Positions 19,966 to 27,710 of a stretch of DNA of 27,710 nucleotides are shown here, piece by piece. Position 1 is the first letter of the stretch. Each line of letters opens with the position of its first letter. The DNA is from Hypsibius dujardini (Eukaryota; Tardigrada; Eutardigrada; Parachela; Hypsibiidae): NCBI GenBank assembly GCA_001579985.1, contig LRSR01000559.1, positions 1 to 27,710 on the forward strand. The letters run 5' to 3'. The notes beneath the pieces were generated by a model that was not told the DNA's origin, ran no database searches, and saw only the letters and a list, made by a program, of their open reading frames with translations. Position numbers and translations under genes: made by a program.

Positions 19966-21839
19966 ATGCCAGCAGACGGGATGTCATCAACAGCTGTTCG
20001 GAAACCACAACTTGTCGCTTTCGATATGGGTGAGTCTGATCTGGGGCAAAACCCACTCCCGATCGGAGTGGGGTTTTTTTTCACAAGTACCTCTCCACAT
20101 ATCATGATTTTACATTGAGGTCTCAGGCTGGAAATCACATCCGTGGTTTCAGAAAAAAAATACGGAAGAAATGAAATTCCCGCACCACTTTGTGGTATGG
20201 CGCGATGCTTGATTGATTGATTGATCAGCAACTTTTCCGCACCACTTTGTGGTATGGCTCGATGCTTGATCGATTGATTGATTGATCAGCAACTTTTCCG
20301 CACCACTTTGTGGTATGGCCCGAGGCTCGATTGATTGATTGATTGATCAGCAACTTTTCCGCACCACTTTGTGGTATGGCCCGATGCTTGATTGATTGAT
20401 TGATTGATTTATCGATTTATCAGCAACTTTCCGAAGTTTCAATTTTGATCCCAAATCAATGTAAAAACATTCGATTCCAACATTTCTGACATCCTTCCAC
20501 TCCAATTCGATTTGGAATCGATTGACATCAGCAGAATCGTTTTTGGATACCAGGGGGCGGAGCTTCATTAGTTTCAGTCTCGGCTTCCGAGTGACATTGC
20601 CGAAATGACCCATAGCTCCGCCCCCTGGTATCCAAATAAGATTCTGCTGATGTCAATCGATTTCAAATTAAATTTGGAGTGAAAGGGTGTCAAACATCTT
20701 GGAATCAAACGTTTTCAGTGGTTGGGATCAAACAAATTGACTTTCGGAAACGTGGTTGATGAATCAATCAATCAAGCCCCGGGTCATAGCACAAAATCAG
20801 TCTGAATATTAATTATGGAGCCGGTCTTCTTCTTCCCTAAACATTGTATGTGAAAATGAATTATAACTGTCTGCCGCTTCTAGATTGGACACTCTGGCCT
20901 TTCCACGTTGATTGCGGACCGTATACTCCCTTGCGAAAGGACAAGGACGGCAAAATCAGAGATCGCACTGATACAGTCTTCGAACCCTTCCCCGGAGTGA
21001 CTGAGATGATCAAGGGACTTTACGAAAAGGGTCAGAAGATGGCATTAGTTAGCAGGTAGCTCAGTCCACCCAATTCGGACGAAAACAGATAGCGAAGGAG
21101 TTCTACGCGACGTGTTTTCGAACTTGTAATGTGTCTTCGTCGATTGATTGATGTATTGAAGTAGACAAGCAATTTATACGACATCTTATAGATTGATTGG
21201 TTGATTGACTGAAAACCATTCGAGAATTGACTGGTTGATTGACTGATTGATAAGTTGATTGACTGATTGATCAGTTGATTGACTGATTGATCAGTTGATT
21301 GACCAGTTGATTGGTTGATTGACTAGTTGATTGGTTGATTGACTAGTTGATTGGTTGATTGACTGATTGATCAGTTGATTGACCAGTTGATTGGTTGATT
21401 GATTAGTTGATTGGTTGATTGACTCAAAACCATTGGAGAATTAGTTATTGATTTTTAATTGGTTTAAGCGGTTGATTGATTGAGCGATGCAGCATTTCAT
21501 TGGCTAGTTAGTCGACTAGCGCGTTAATTAAGGAACTATTTTTTGTTTCGCAGAACGGATGCCCCGCCCATTGGAAAACGAATGCTGGAGCTTCTCGACT
21601 GGAACCAGTATTTTCCCTATCAGGAAATTTATCCCGGTAAAAAGACGACTCATTTTGCGAAAATCCAGAAGGACAGCGGGATAGCCTACAGTGAGATGCT
21701 GTTTTTCGACGACGAGCACAGAAACATTCGAGATATGAGCGCGGTCGGTGTGACCTGCCTTTTTCTTAAGGAACCAATGAGTCAGGAAGTGCTGGACAGA
21801 GGTTTTGATATGTTCGCTAAGGGCTTGTCTGATCGTTGA
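19966..21839 (+). CDS. MDP1: Magnesium-dependent phosphatase 1 (HAD superfamily), 3 exons
   Basis: HAD-type phosphatase; mammalian MDP1 acts on protein phosphotyrosine and on sugar phosphates, including fructosamine 6-phosphates. Exons 19966-20029, 20884-21055 and 21554-21839 join in phase to 173 residues. Splicing rebuilds motif I as AFDMDWTLWPF: the nucleophile D20 and acid/base D22 of DxDWT, with the D22 codon split by intron 1. Motif II is in ALVSRTD (S78), motif III lies in YPGKKTTHF (K108/K109), and motif IV is FFDDEHRN (D131, D132). All catalytic positions are kept and the length equals the family norm. Start taken at MPADGM (19966). An in-frame ATG at 19852 would add 38 residues rich in Arg, Lys, Ser and hydrophobics with no acidic residue. 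Intron 1 (854 bp) is occupied by a foldback element, intron 2 by a GATT minisatellite. Confidence 0.95.
20045..20800. mobile_element. Intronic foldback element, copy C (MDP1 intron 1)
   Basis: Starts with a small perfect hairpin (ccactcccgatcggagtgg) followed by eight T, then the ggctggaaatcacatccgtg arm, four tandem copies of a ~57-61-bp arm segment (starts 20182, 20239, 20300, 20361), the cgattgacatcagcagaatc tract, the GC-rich core stem (20550-20630) and the right arm ending aatcaatcaatcaagccccg. It fills most of intron 1, ending about 85 bp before exon 2. Confidence 0.85.
21183..21425. repeat. GATT minisatellite in MDP1 intron 2
   Basis: Repeats of gttgattgactgattgatca and close variants, in the sense orientation GATT/TTGA, filling about half of the 498-bp intron (21056-21553). 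Confidence 0.92.
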
Positions 21840-21886
21840 CGTTTTCTCTCTTGGGCAAATACTCTGTTCATTTCGTTAAATTATTA

Positions 21887-21892
21887 TATAAA
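21887..21892 (+). terminator. Possible variant poly(A) signal TATAAA of MDP1
   Basis: TATAAA occurs 48 bp after the MDP1 stop codon in AT-rich sequence and just before the CTGT array. It is a known weaker variant of AATAAA; no canonical signal is closer. Confidence 0.3.
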
Positions 21893-21924
21893 GTACCTGG
21901 TGGGCGAAGCTATCCTTGGTCGGT

Positions 21925-21927
21925 CAG

Positions 21928-21982
<55 letters not shown>

Positions 21983-22200
21983 TCGTCTATCTGTCTGTCT
22001 GTCTGCCTGCCTGCCTGTGCCTGTACGTGCCTGTTTGCGTATCTGTCTGCCTACAGCCAGGTATGTCTATGGATCTATCAGTCTGTCTTACTACCTGTTT
22101 GGTTGTACGACTGTTTGTCTGCCTGTCGTGTCTCTTGGCCTGTCTGCTTTTCCGGGTGTCACAGACAGATCTGTTTGTATCTGTTTATCTGCCGGATGCC
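21925..22200. repeat. (CTGT)n array downstream of MDP1
   Basis: Clean ctgt to about 21985, then increasingly degenerate with tgcc, tatc and tgtg variants to ~22200. Confidence 0.9.
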
Positions 22201-22356
22201 TGTATTCGCGATTCATGTCTGACTGAATATCTAGGTTCAGGTATCTTTATGCAAGTCTTGATGTCTGAACTCCCTTGGCTGGTTTTCCACCCTGAACTAT
22301 GTTTGCCTTTCCTGTCTGGTTGTCGACCTGCTTATATCACGCTATATTTACCGTAA

Positions 22357-22700
22357 TTAACAAGTACCTCTCTGCTCTCCACGCAAGAGACAAAATGAGT
22401 CAGCTCTGGTTGCCTGGAAGATTGCTTCCGCACAAGGGCAACTGACAAAAGTCGAGGGGACACACTTCAAGGAAGCAGAATTGGTTAACTGCAATAAATT
22501 GGCTGCACATTCTGGATTACTGTCTTTCATCCTATTTTGTCTTACTCCAATAACGCGGGACCCTCGCTCAAACCGATCCTTCACAAATATCGAATGCCAC
22601 TGCATGCGGATGTCGTGAGCGTACCGTATTAACCGAAGAGTGTCGTTGCACACACTCAAGATCTTGACGCGTCCTTGCTGAAACCGTTTTATGCCTTGTA
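22357..22700 (-). CDS. Unrecognised minus-strand open frame, possibly one or two exons
   Basis: Reading down from ~22697, non-repetitive sequence stays open for ~113 codons to a TAA at 22359-22357 and looks protein-like, with stretches such as FQQGRVKILSVCNDTLRLI and MQWHSIFVKDRFERG. Within it, 22545-22489 has a good donor (GTAAGA) and acceptor (TTGCAG), making a 57-bp in-frame possible mini-intron like the 54-bp one in AMP deaminase. I do not recognise the family. No initiation codon or upstream exon can be fixed, since the frame continues into a CTGT array. It may be a terminal exon, a pseudogene fragment or chance. Confidence 0.3.
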
Positions 22701-22799
22701 AGTGGGGCGGTGATGGGAGAGCTAATGAAAGGAGCGGCGGACCACCGGACAGACAGCTTGCATGGCGGCTGGAAAACCTGGAAGGTATATGTTTATAGT

Positions 22800-22901
22800 T
22801 ACATTTGTCTGTCTGTCTGTCTGCCTGTTTGTCTGCCTGTTTGTCTGCCTGTTTGTTTGTTTGTCTGTCTGTCTCTTTGTCTGTCTGTCTGTCTGTCTGC
22901 C

Positions 22902-22951
<50 letters not shown>

Positions 22952-23030
22952 CCTGTTTGTCTCCTTGTGTGTCCATGTGACAGCTTGTCCGTCCTTCTGT
23001 GTAAGCATCTGTATGTCTGTCTGCATGTCT
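22800..23030. repeat. (CTGT)n array upstream of the SPATC1L-like exon
   Basis: ctgt/tttg/tgcc variants on the plus strand, ending about 40 bp before the proposed ATG at 23070. Confidence 0.9.
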
Positions 23031-23069
23031 GATTATCTGGCCATTTGGCTGTCTGTGCCGGGGTCATTA

Positions 23070-23935
23070 ATGGCGGTTTTGCGATCCGGATTTTTTATAG
23101 AAAAAGTAGACAAGCTGACAGACCTCTGCTGTAAAGGTCTTCACAATCCATGTAAGCGACCGTGTCCACCCACACGGCCACGCTGCCCATCGCCCCACCA
23201 TGACACTTATCCTTGTGACGGAGGATCGAGTAGTCGAACGCTGACCTCGTCCGATAAGGAGATCCTGGGCGAGGTGGACCGATATCAACTGATTGGGGAG
23301 ATTCTGTTCCAATTTGAACGGAGGATATTCAGCGCGGTCGTCCCGAAGAATCAGCGGTTTTACGGCTATGCCGTGAGGAATATCGAACAGTTGATTGCCC
23401 GGGAGGAGGATATCGGCGACCGCGTCCAGTTCCGGTCTAATTTGAGCCGTTTTAATGAGAAACTGCGAGGGATGGGCTATTTGCCGTATTTTCACAGTGA
23501 GCTCTCATGCTCCATTATCAATGAGTATGGAGTATTGGCAAATTCACCTAGGGCCATAAGGGCCAAATCAGACAGTAAGTATGACTCCACAGACATTGTC
23601 TGCCCAAGTCGGAAGCACTCTCTGTCTGTCTGTCTGCCTGTCTGTCTGTCTGTCTTTCTGTCTGTCTGTCTACTTGTCTGTTAACTTGGAATCTGTTAAT
23701 CTGTCGGTCGAACTGACTACCTGCCTGACTTCAAGCTGTTAGTCTTTTGAACATCACGTCTGTATTTATCTTCCGTAGATCTTATAACGTGTTTTGCTTG
23801 ACAGAGCTGGAAAATATCCCATTCCTGACACGAGTGATTAAGGCAACGTTACCGCTTAGTTTGCGTGACGATGTTTTAACGTTGTTCAACTGTTTGATAT
23901 TCTTGTGTGACGGCGGCAAAATCTTCCAATATTAA
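23070..23935 (+). CDS. SPATC1L: Speriolin/SPATC1L-like protein, C-terminal domain, 2 exons, 5' end uncertain
   Basis: Speriolin and SPATC1L are centrosome/sperm-neck proteins with a conserved C-terminal domain. Exons 23070-23574 and 23805-23935 join in phase (donor ACA|GTAAGT, acceptor GACAG|AG) to 211 residues. From residue ~75 the sequence follows that domain: GEILFQFERRIFSAVVPKNQ, then RFYGYAVRNIEQLI, LRGMGYLPYFHSELS, INEYGVL and, in exon 2, VIKATLPLSLRDDVLTLFNC ending CDGGKIFQY. The first ~70 residues are Cys/Pro/Ser-rich with no visible domain. The ATG at 23070 is the first after the CTGT array; the frame stays open further upstream through the array, so a real upstream exon with another start is possible. 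The intron (23575-23804) carries a short CTGT array. The gene converges on the CIBAR-like gene, with 154 bp between stop codons. Confidence 0.8.
23620..23685. repeat. Short (CTGT)n array in the SPATC1L-like intron
   Basis: About 15 ctgt-type units inside the 230-bp intron; sense strand CTGT. Confidence 0.88.
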
Positions 23936-24050
23936 CAGGACGCTATTAATAACCAGGAATACACACACCAGCGATGTTGTAGCGTACCCGCGAACAGAAA
24001 ACTAATCCACCAACTGATATCGAGAAATAATGAGAATCGATTTACTGCAA

Positions 24051-24056
24051 TTTATT
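24051..24056 (-). terminator. Poly(A) signal AATAAA of the CIBAR-like gene
   Basis: TTTATT on the plus strand reads AATAAA on the minus strand, 34 bp beyond the CIBAR-like stop codon (24092-24090). Confidence 0.65.
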
Positions 24057-24089
24057 CTCAGCCGCTTTTGGATTTGGAATTCCGGTTTG

Positions 24090-24497
24090 TCAATCGGTGT
24101 CGGACTCCTCGAATGTTCGGCTTCGTTGTTGTCGCGTTCCCAGTCCAGACCGTCCAGTCTGCCTCTGATGACCGCCGCTAGCAAGCGCGGACTGAGTTTG
24201 GTTGGTCGCATTTTTGCCCGGTCCGACCGTGGCGTAGTCTACCCGTCTCTCGTCCGAGTCTCCATGCAGCACCGGCTGCGAAGCACTGCTCCGAATGTCC
24301 GCCAACCTTGGTCCGCCGCTTAGACTTGACTGAGGGCGCTGCTGGCCAGTGGGAAGACTAACCGAGTGGGCAAGATTTGACTCCCGGTTACCCGTATCGT
24401 CCATCAGTTCGTACGCTTCAAGGAACTCATCCAAATCCTCTTCCGGTGATATCGCCTGAATAAAGACCGTGAACGACCAAGACCAAGAAACCAAAGT

Positions 24498-24532
<35 letters not shown>

Positions 24533-25990
24533 CCTGTCTGTTTGTCTATGTGTCTGTCTGTCTGTTTGTCTGTCTGTCTATCTGTCTGTCTTTCTGTCTA
24601 TGTGTCTGTCTGCCTGTCTACCTGTCTGTCTGGCTGTGTGCCTGTGTGCCTGTCTGTTTGTCTGTCTGTCTGTCTGCCTAAGTGCTTCATTGTTGAATGC
24701 ATCTCACCTGAAGACTCCGATAAGCAGCCGTGTACATTTCGATGGCGCGACAGTGAAACGCCATCTCGCTTCGGACAAAGTCGAGCAAACACCTTTGCGT
24801 GTCTCTCAACTTGTTCTCTTCGAACTCTTTCGCGTGTATCCGGAGTATCTCCCCCTGATGCGCCGTGTCCCGGGCATTGGTGCGGTACACCTCGAAGGCC
24901 GTGTGGAAGATGGCGGAAGTGTCCCCGCTTTTGGCTCTAATCTTATTGGCCGCCTCCAAGCTGGACCGGGTCTTATCGCTCAGGCTGGTGCACTTCTTCA
25001 CCGCGGCTTTCAGTTCGGCTGTCGTCTTCTGGTAGGCCTGCAGGGTCGGCAGGATTTTGGCCGGAATACGCGTGGCTGAGAGGTGGCGAAAGTCTTGCAG
25101 CATGGCGAGCCAGTGGGCGAACTCGTGGAGCTGCTTGCGGGATGACGCGTTGTGCGGCTCCGTGTCGGCCAATGACGTCACCAGGTCCACCAGGTCGTCA
25201 CCCTTGTCGCGGAGCAGAGCCAATTTCCGTGCGTATGACGAGAACTGCGGAATTATATTTTTTTTGTCAGCGGTTTTTGACGCGAATAATCATGTGAATC
25301 CCGGGGCTCGATTGATTGATTGATTTATCAACTACATTTCCCAAGTTTCAATTTTAATCCCAACCACTGAAAAAACGTTTTATTTCAAGATTTTTTATCC
25401 TTTCAAATTCAAATTTGATTTAAAATCGATTGACATCAGCAGAATTGTTTTCGGATGTCAGGGGGCGGAGCTATGGGCTAGTTTCAATCTGGGCTTCCGA
25501 GTGACACTGCAGAAATGACTCATAGCTCCGCCCCCTGTCACCCAAATAAGATTCTGCTGATGCCAATCGATTCCAAATTGAATTCGGAGTGGAAGAGTGC
25601 CGAAATGTCAGGGGGCGGAGCTATGGGCTAGTTTCAATCTGGGCTTCCGAGTGACATTGCAGAAATGACTCATAGCTCCGCCCCCTGTCACCCAAATAAG
25701 ATTCTGCTGATGCCAATCGATTCCAAATTGAATTCGGAGTGGAAGGGTGTTTTCCATTTTGGGACCAACCGTTTTTAGAACGGTTGCGATCAAAACAATG
25801 GAAACTTCGGAAATACGGCTGATGAATCAATCAATCAAGCCCCGGGTTATAGCACAAAGTGGTGCGGGACACCAGACAAGCAAGCGACCTCCTCACTCAC
25901 CCCTTGCAGGAAATAGGAGAAGTGTTTGCTGACGTTATCCACTCGATTGTTCATCAGCTTGCACTGGTACTCCACCGGGGCGGGATCCAT
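24090..25990 (-). CDS. CIBAR1: CIBAR/FAM92-like BAR-domain protein, complete, 3 exons
   Basis: CIBAR (FAM92) proteins are membrane-curving BAR-domain proteins that bind Chibby at the base of cilia and help ciliogenesis. Exons 25990-25901, 25244-24708 and 24455-24090 join in phase 0 to 330 residues, near the vertebrate length of ~290-305. The BAR-like helical region spans ~1-210: NNRVDNVSKHFSYFLQG joins across intron 1 to FSSYARKLALLRDKGDDLV, then EFAHWLAMLQDFR, HAKEFEENKLRDTQR and FHCRAIEMYTAAYRSLQ, all in family order. The last exon begins AISPEEDLDEFLEAY and is then Ser/Gln/Gly-rich and probably disordered, longer than in vertebrates. Start at 25990 is the only ATG in a good position (MDPAPVEYQCKLMNN). 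Intron 1 (25900-25245) contains a foldback element; intron 2 (24707-24456) a CTGT array. CIBAR1 and CIBAR2 cannot be told apart here. Confidence 0.88.
24496..24682. repeat. (CTGC)n/(CTGT)n array in CIBAR-like intron 2
   Basis: Begins with eight or so uniform cctg units at 24497-24532, then CTGT with variants. Sense strand (ACAG)n; fills about 190 of 252 bp. Confidence 0.92.
25290..25870. mobile_element. Intronic foldback element, copy D (CIBAR-like intron 1)
   Basis: Left arm from cccggggctcgattgattg (25301), tract aatcgattgacatcagcaga, then a core unit of ~150 bp present twice in tandem (stems near 25459, 25520, 25609 and 25675, each with gggggcggagct or its complement), then the right arm gaatcaatcaatcaagcccc and gcacaaagtggtgcggg. 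It ends about 30 bp from the exon 1 donor. Confidence 0.85.
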
Positions 25991-26161
25991 CGCGCGTGCT
26001 CGTCCCTGTGGAAAACGCCGAATGCTCTTCTCTATAGGAAAGTTCGCAGATTCTTCTTTCCGAAGTTCCGATGAAGTGTGACCCAGTTGCGAGAATTAAC
26101 GTAACATAAGGTAGGACTTAACTATAGGGTACTGTGTGTGCTCAAGATCGATCACTCAGGT

Positions 26162-26195
26162 CTCACACACACATACACACACACACACACACACA
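26162..26195. repeat. (CA)n microsatellite
   Basis: cacaca run of about 16 units with one t interruption, upstream of the CIBAR-like gene. Confidence 0.92.
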
Positions 26196-26384
26196 CTTCG
26201 GTCAAGCTCTCTGGCTTTGCATTTTTCCGCTCAATTATCGATTTGCATATTTCGCACGGCAGGTGAAGCAAGGGGAATCCCGTCTCCAGCGCCCGTAGTG
26301 TGGAGGGCCTCGAGAAGGTGTTTCATCATATTAATCATTCGACCGTAGCTGTGTACCATTAACTGCTCGCATCGATTTTCCGAT

Positions 26385-26431
26385 GTTTGTGTCTGTGTCT
26401 GTGTCTGTGTCTGTGTCTGTGTATGTGTATG

Positions 26432-26464
<33 letters not shown>

Positions 26465-26475
26465 GCCTGTTTGTC
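26385..26475. repeat. (TGTGTC)n then (CTGT)n array
   Basis: Hexanucleotide units pass directly into ctgt units, the same pairing of motifs seen in the AMP deaminase introns. Confidence 0.92.
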
Positions 26476-26515
26476 AGTCTGTGGATTTGCATATTTTCTT
26501 CTTTTAATGTAGTCA

Positions 26516-26572
26516 CGCGACCAGCGCATATTGACTTGAGTAAGTCACTCGAGTCAATATGCATCAGTCGCG
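26516..26572. repeat. Imperfect palindrome (26-nt arms, 5-nt loop)
   Basis: Arms 26516-26541 and 26547-26572 pair at 21 of 26 positions (gcatattgact opposite agtcaatatgc), loop aagtc. It could be a hairpin in RNA or a small foldback remnant. Confidence 0.75.
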
Positions 26573-26763
26573 GGTAGCAGACCGGTGCAAAAACAAGAAA
26601 ATAGACACCGAACTCATCCAAATCTCTTTTATTTCCCAAGGGCGATAACGCCTGCCAGAGTCCTTACCGCAGACATATGATTCCTCCAGGATCCCAAGGG
26701 GAACTGCGCTCTTCCAACAACGACGGTGAATATGAATCCATTTGAGCCATGTTAAAACAATGT

Positions 26764-27055
26764 AATTATACCGTACGCTCCCGAACTCAATGGGCGATTT
26801 TAGGCCCGGTCCGAAAACACGTTCCGTCGCTCGCTTGGTTGTTCATTCAGATTCACTTAAACTTTATTGACTTCAAAATTCTGAAATCGAAATCAACATT
26901 TCAATCAAGCAAGGTGGCATAGCCTGTCGGGCAAAAACCAACGGGCCAATCACGCACAAGTGAACGGAATTGAACGATCTGCTCAAGCTTAATGTAAATC
27001 AACGGGGGTGGGGCATAATTGACCCTTGAGATCGGGAGCGTACAGTGTATACGTA
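26764..27055. mobile_element. Possible foldback pair at the right end
   Basis: Tract accgtacgctcccgaactca (from 26770) is matched inverted by tgagatcgggagcgtacagt (from 27027), continuing inward for about 20 bp. A third related tract, atgagatcgcgaacatacgg, occurs at 27388. Limits are uncertain. Confidence 0.5.
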
Positions 27056-27228
27056 CCGTTTGCTCGCAGTCACAAGGGACACTTTTCTGCCCTACCCGTA
27101 AATTTTAACCAACCCGGGCTGTGCCTATTCAGTGCCGTTCACCAAATTACCACCGTAGGGAGAAATGTACGGAAAAGCACGACTTTACAATCAATCAATC
27201 GAGCTCAATGAGTATGCTGTACGAAATG

Positions 27229-27382
27229 GGCCAATCAGAGAAGAGTGAATCAGATTGAACGTTCAATCGAGTGCAGGGCCATACCGATGGAGGCGGGGCT
27301 TAGCTGGCCAATCAGAAAAGAGTGAATCAGATTGAACGTTCAGTCGAGTGCAGGGCCATACCGAGGGAGGCGGGGCTTAGCT
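27229..27382. repeat. 77-bp tandem duplication with CCAAT and GC-box motifs
   Basis: Copies 27229-27305 and 27306-27382, nearly identical. Each starts ggccaatcag (CCAAT box) and ends gaggcggggcttagct (GC box). A diverged third relative starts near 26942 (gggccaatcacgcacaagtg). Confidence 0.88.
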
Positions 27383-27569
27383 GTCCCATGAGATCGCGAA
27401 CATACGGTATTCAGCAGAAGTGAATAAGTCCGGCCCTTTGTGACTCAACGAGTACATTTATACAGACGACCAGATTAATACGCCACAGTAAACGTTGAGA
27501 ATTCGTAAAAACTATTTTTGAGCACCTGGAATTCGGAATTTGCCATACCTCGTTGCATTAAAACAAATA

Positions 27570-27710
27570 CCAGCTCCGGCACCGTCTCACCGTCCTCCCG
27601 TCTCTCCGTCTTCGTCACCGTTACCTGCGAAGTCTCATCTTCTCACCGTCTCTCCGTCTCCGTCTCCGCCACTCTCTCATTACCGTCTCTCCGTCTCTCC
27701 GTCTCTCCGT
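27570..27710. repeat. Pyrimidine-rich ccgtctct array at the right edge
   Basis: Irregular repeats of ccgtctct and ccgtctcc, one strand almost purely C/T with G every few bases; continues past the window. Confidence 0.88.

Larger units (their letters stand above)
21840..23069. other. MDP1 to SPATC1L-like intergenic region
   Basis: Contains the MDP1 3' end, a degenerate CTGT array (21925-22200), a non-repetitive block with a minus-strand open frame (22357-22700, described separately) and a second CTGT array (22800-23030). Upstream exons of the SPATC1L-like gene may lie here, but none could be identified because the CTGT arrays are open in every frame and mask weak coding signals. Confidence 0.45.
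25991..27710. other. Gene-poor right end
   Basis: About 1.7 kb upstream of the CIBAR-like gene without a recognisable coding region. It contains a (CA)n run (26162-26195), a CTGTGT/CTGT array (26385-26475), an imperfect palindrome (26516-26572), a foldback pair (26764-27055), a 77-bp duplication with CCAAT and GC-box motifs (27229-27382) and a pyrimidine-rich ccgtctct array at the edge. Part must be the CIBAR-like promoter; another gene may begin beyond the right edge. Confidence 0.5.

Noticed and set aside
20047-20078. Bacterial rho-independent terminator
   Set aside because: Hairpin plus T-run looks right, but it is in an intron of a eukaryotic gene and belongs to a foldback element.
23757-23804. 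Acceptor at 23778 (ttccgtag) for the last SPATC1L-like exon
   Set aside because: Using it puts an in-frame TGA before the conserved C-terminus; the acceptor at 23804 keeps the frame.

Overview
The window is nuclear DNA of an animal. It holds seven protein-coding genes split by GT-AG introns, and every one belongs to a conserved metazoan family. I reconstructed the exons by hand from splice sites, reading phase and family similarity. The short exon-dense genes packed in tetranucleotide microsatellites suggest an invertebrate, possibly a flatworm or another lophotrochozoan, but nothing in the sequence settles the phylum.

Layout, left to right. (1) An ABCC10 (MRP7)-type ABC exporter on the minus strand, 7175 down to 1, running off the left edge about 60 residues before its end. 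(2) Divergent from it, a plus-strand gene (7651-10538) for a short protein with the Utp12 domain and acidic tail of WDR43/UTP5 but no WD40 propeller. (3) Convergent with that, a complete 11-exon AMP deaminase on the minus strand (17543-10725, 839 aa). (4) Divergent from it, a complete 4-exon SUMO gene on the plus strand (18415-19356). (5) A 3-exon MDP1 phosphatase on the plus strand (19966-21839). (6) The C-terminal part of a speriolin/SPATC1L-like centriole protein on the plus strand (23070-23935). (7) Convergent with it, a complete 3-exon CIBAR/FAM92 BAR-domain gene on the minus strand (25990-24090). From 25991 to the right end I see only repeats and promoter-like tandem motifs.

The genes do not form a pathway or operon. 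The common theme is what fills the non-coding DNA: (GATT)n and (CTGT)n arrays in nearly every long intron, several minisatellites, and at least four foldback (long inverted-repeat) element families. One of these, with a GC-rich hairpin core, occurs four times, each time inside an intron. The best leads are this intronic foldback family, the strand-biased GATT arrays, introns built almost wholly of CTGT microsatellite (one able to be retained in frame inside an ABC transporter domain), a SUMO that ends exactly at Gly-Gly, and the stand-alone Utp12-domain gene. I found no phage, bacterial, CRISPR or viral gene, and no tRNA or rRNA.
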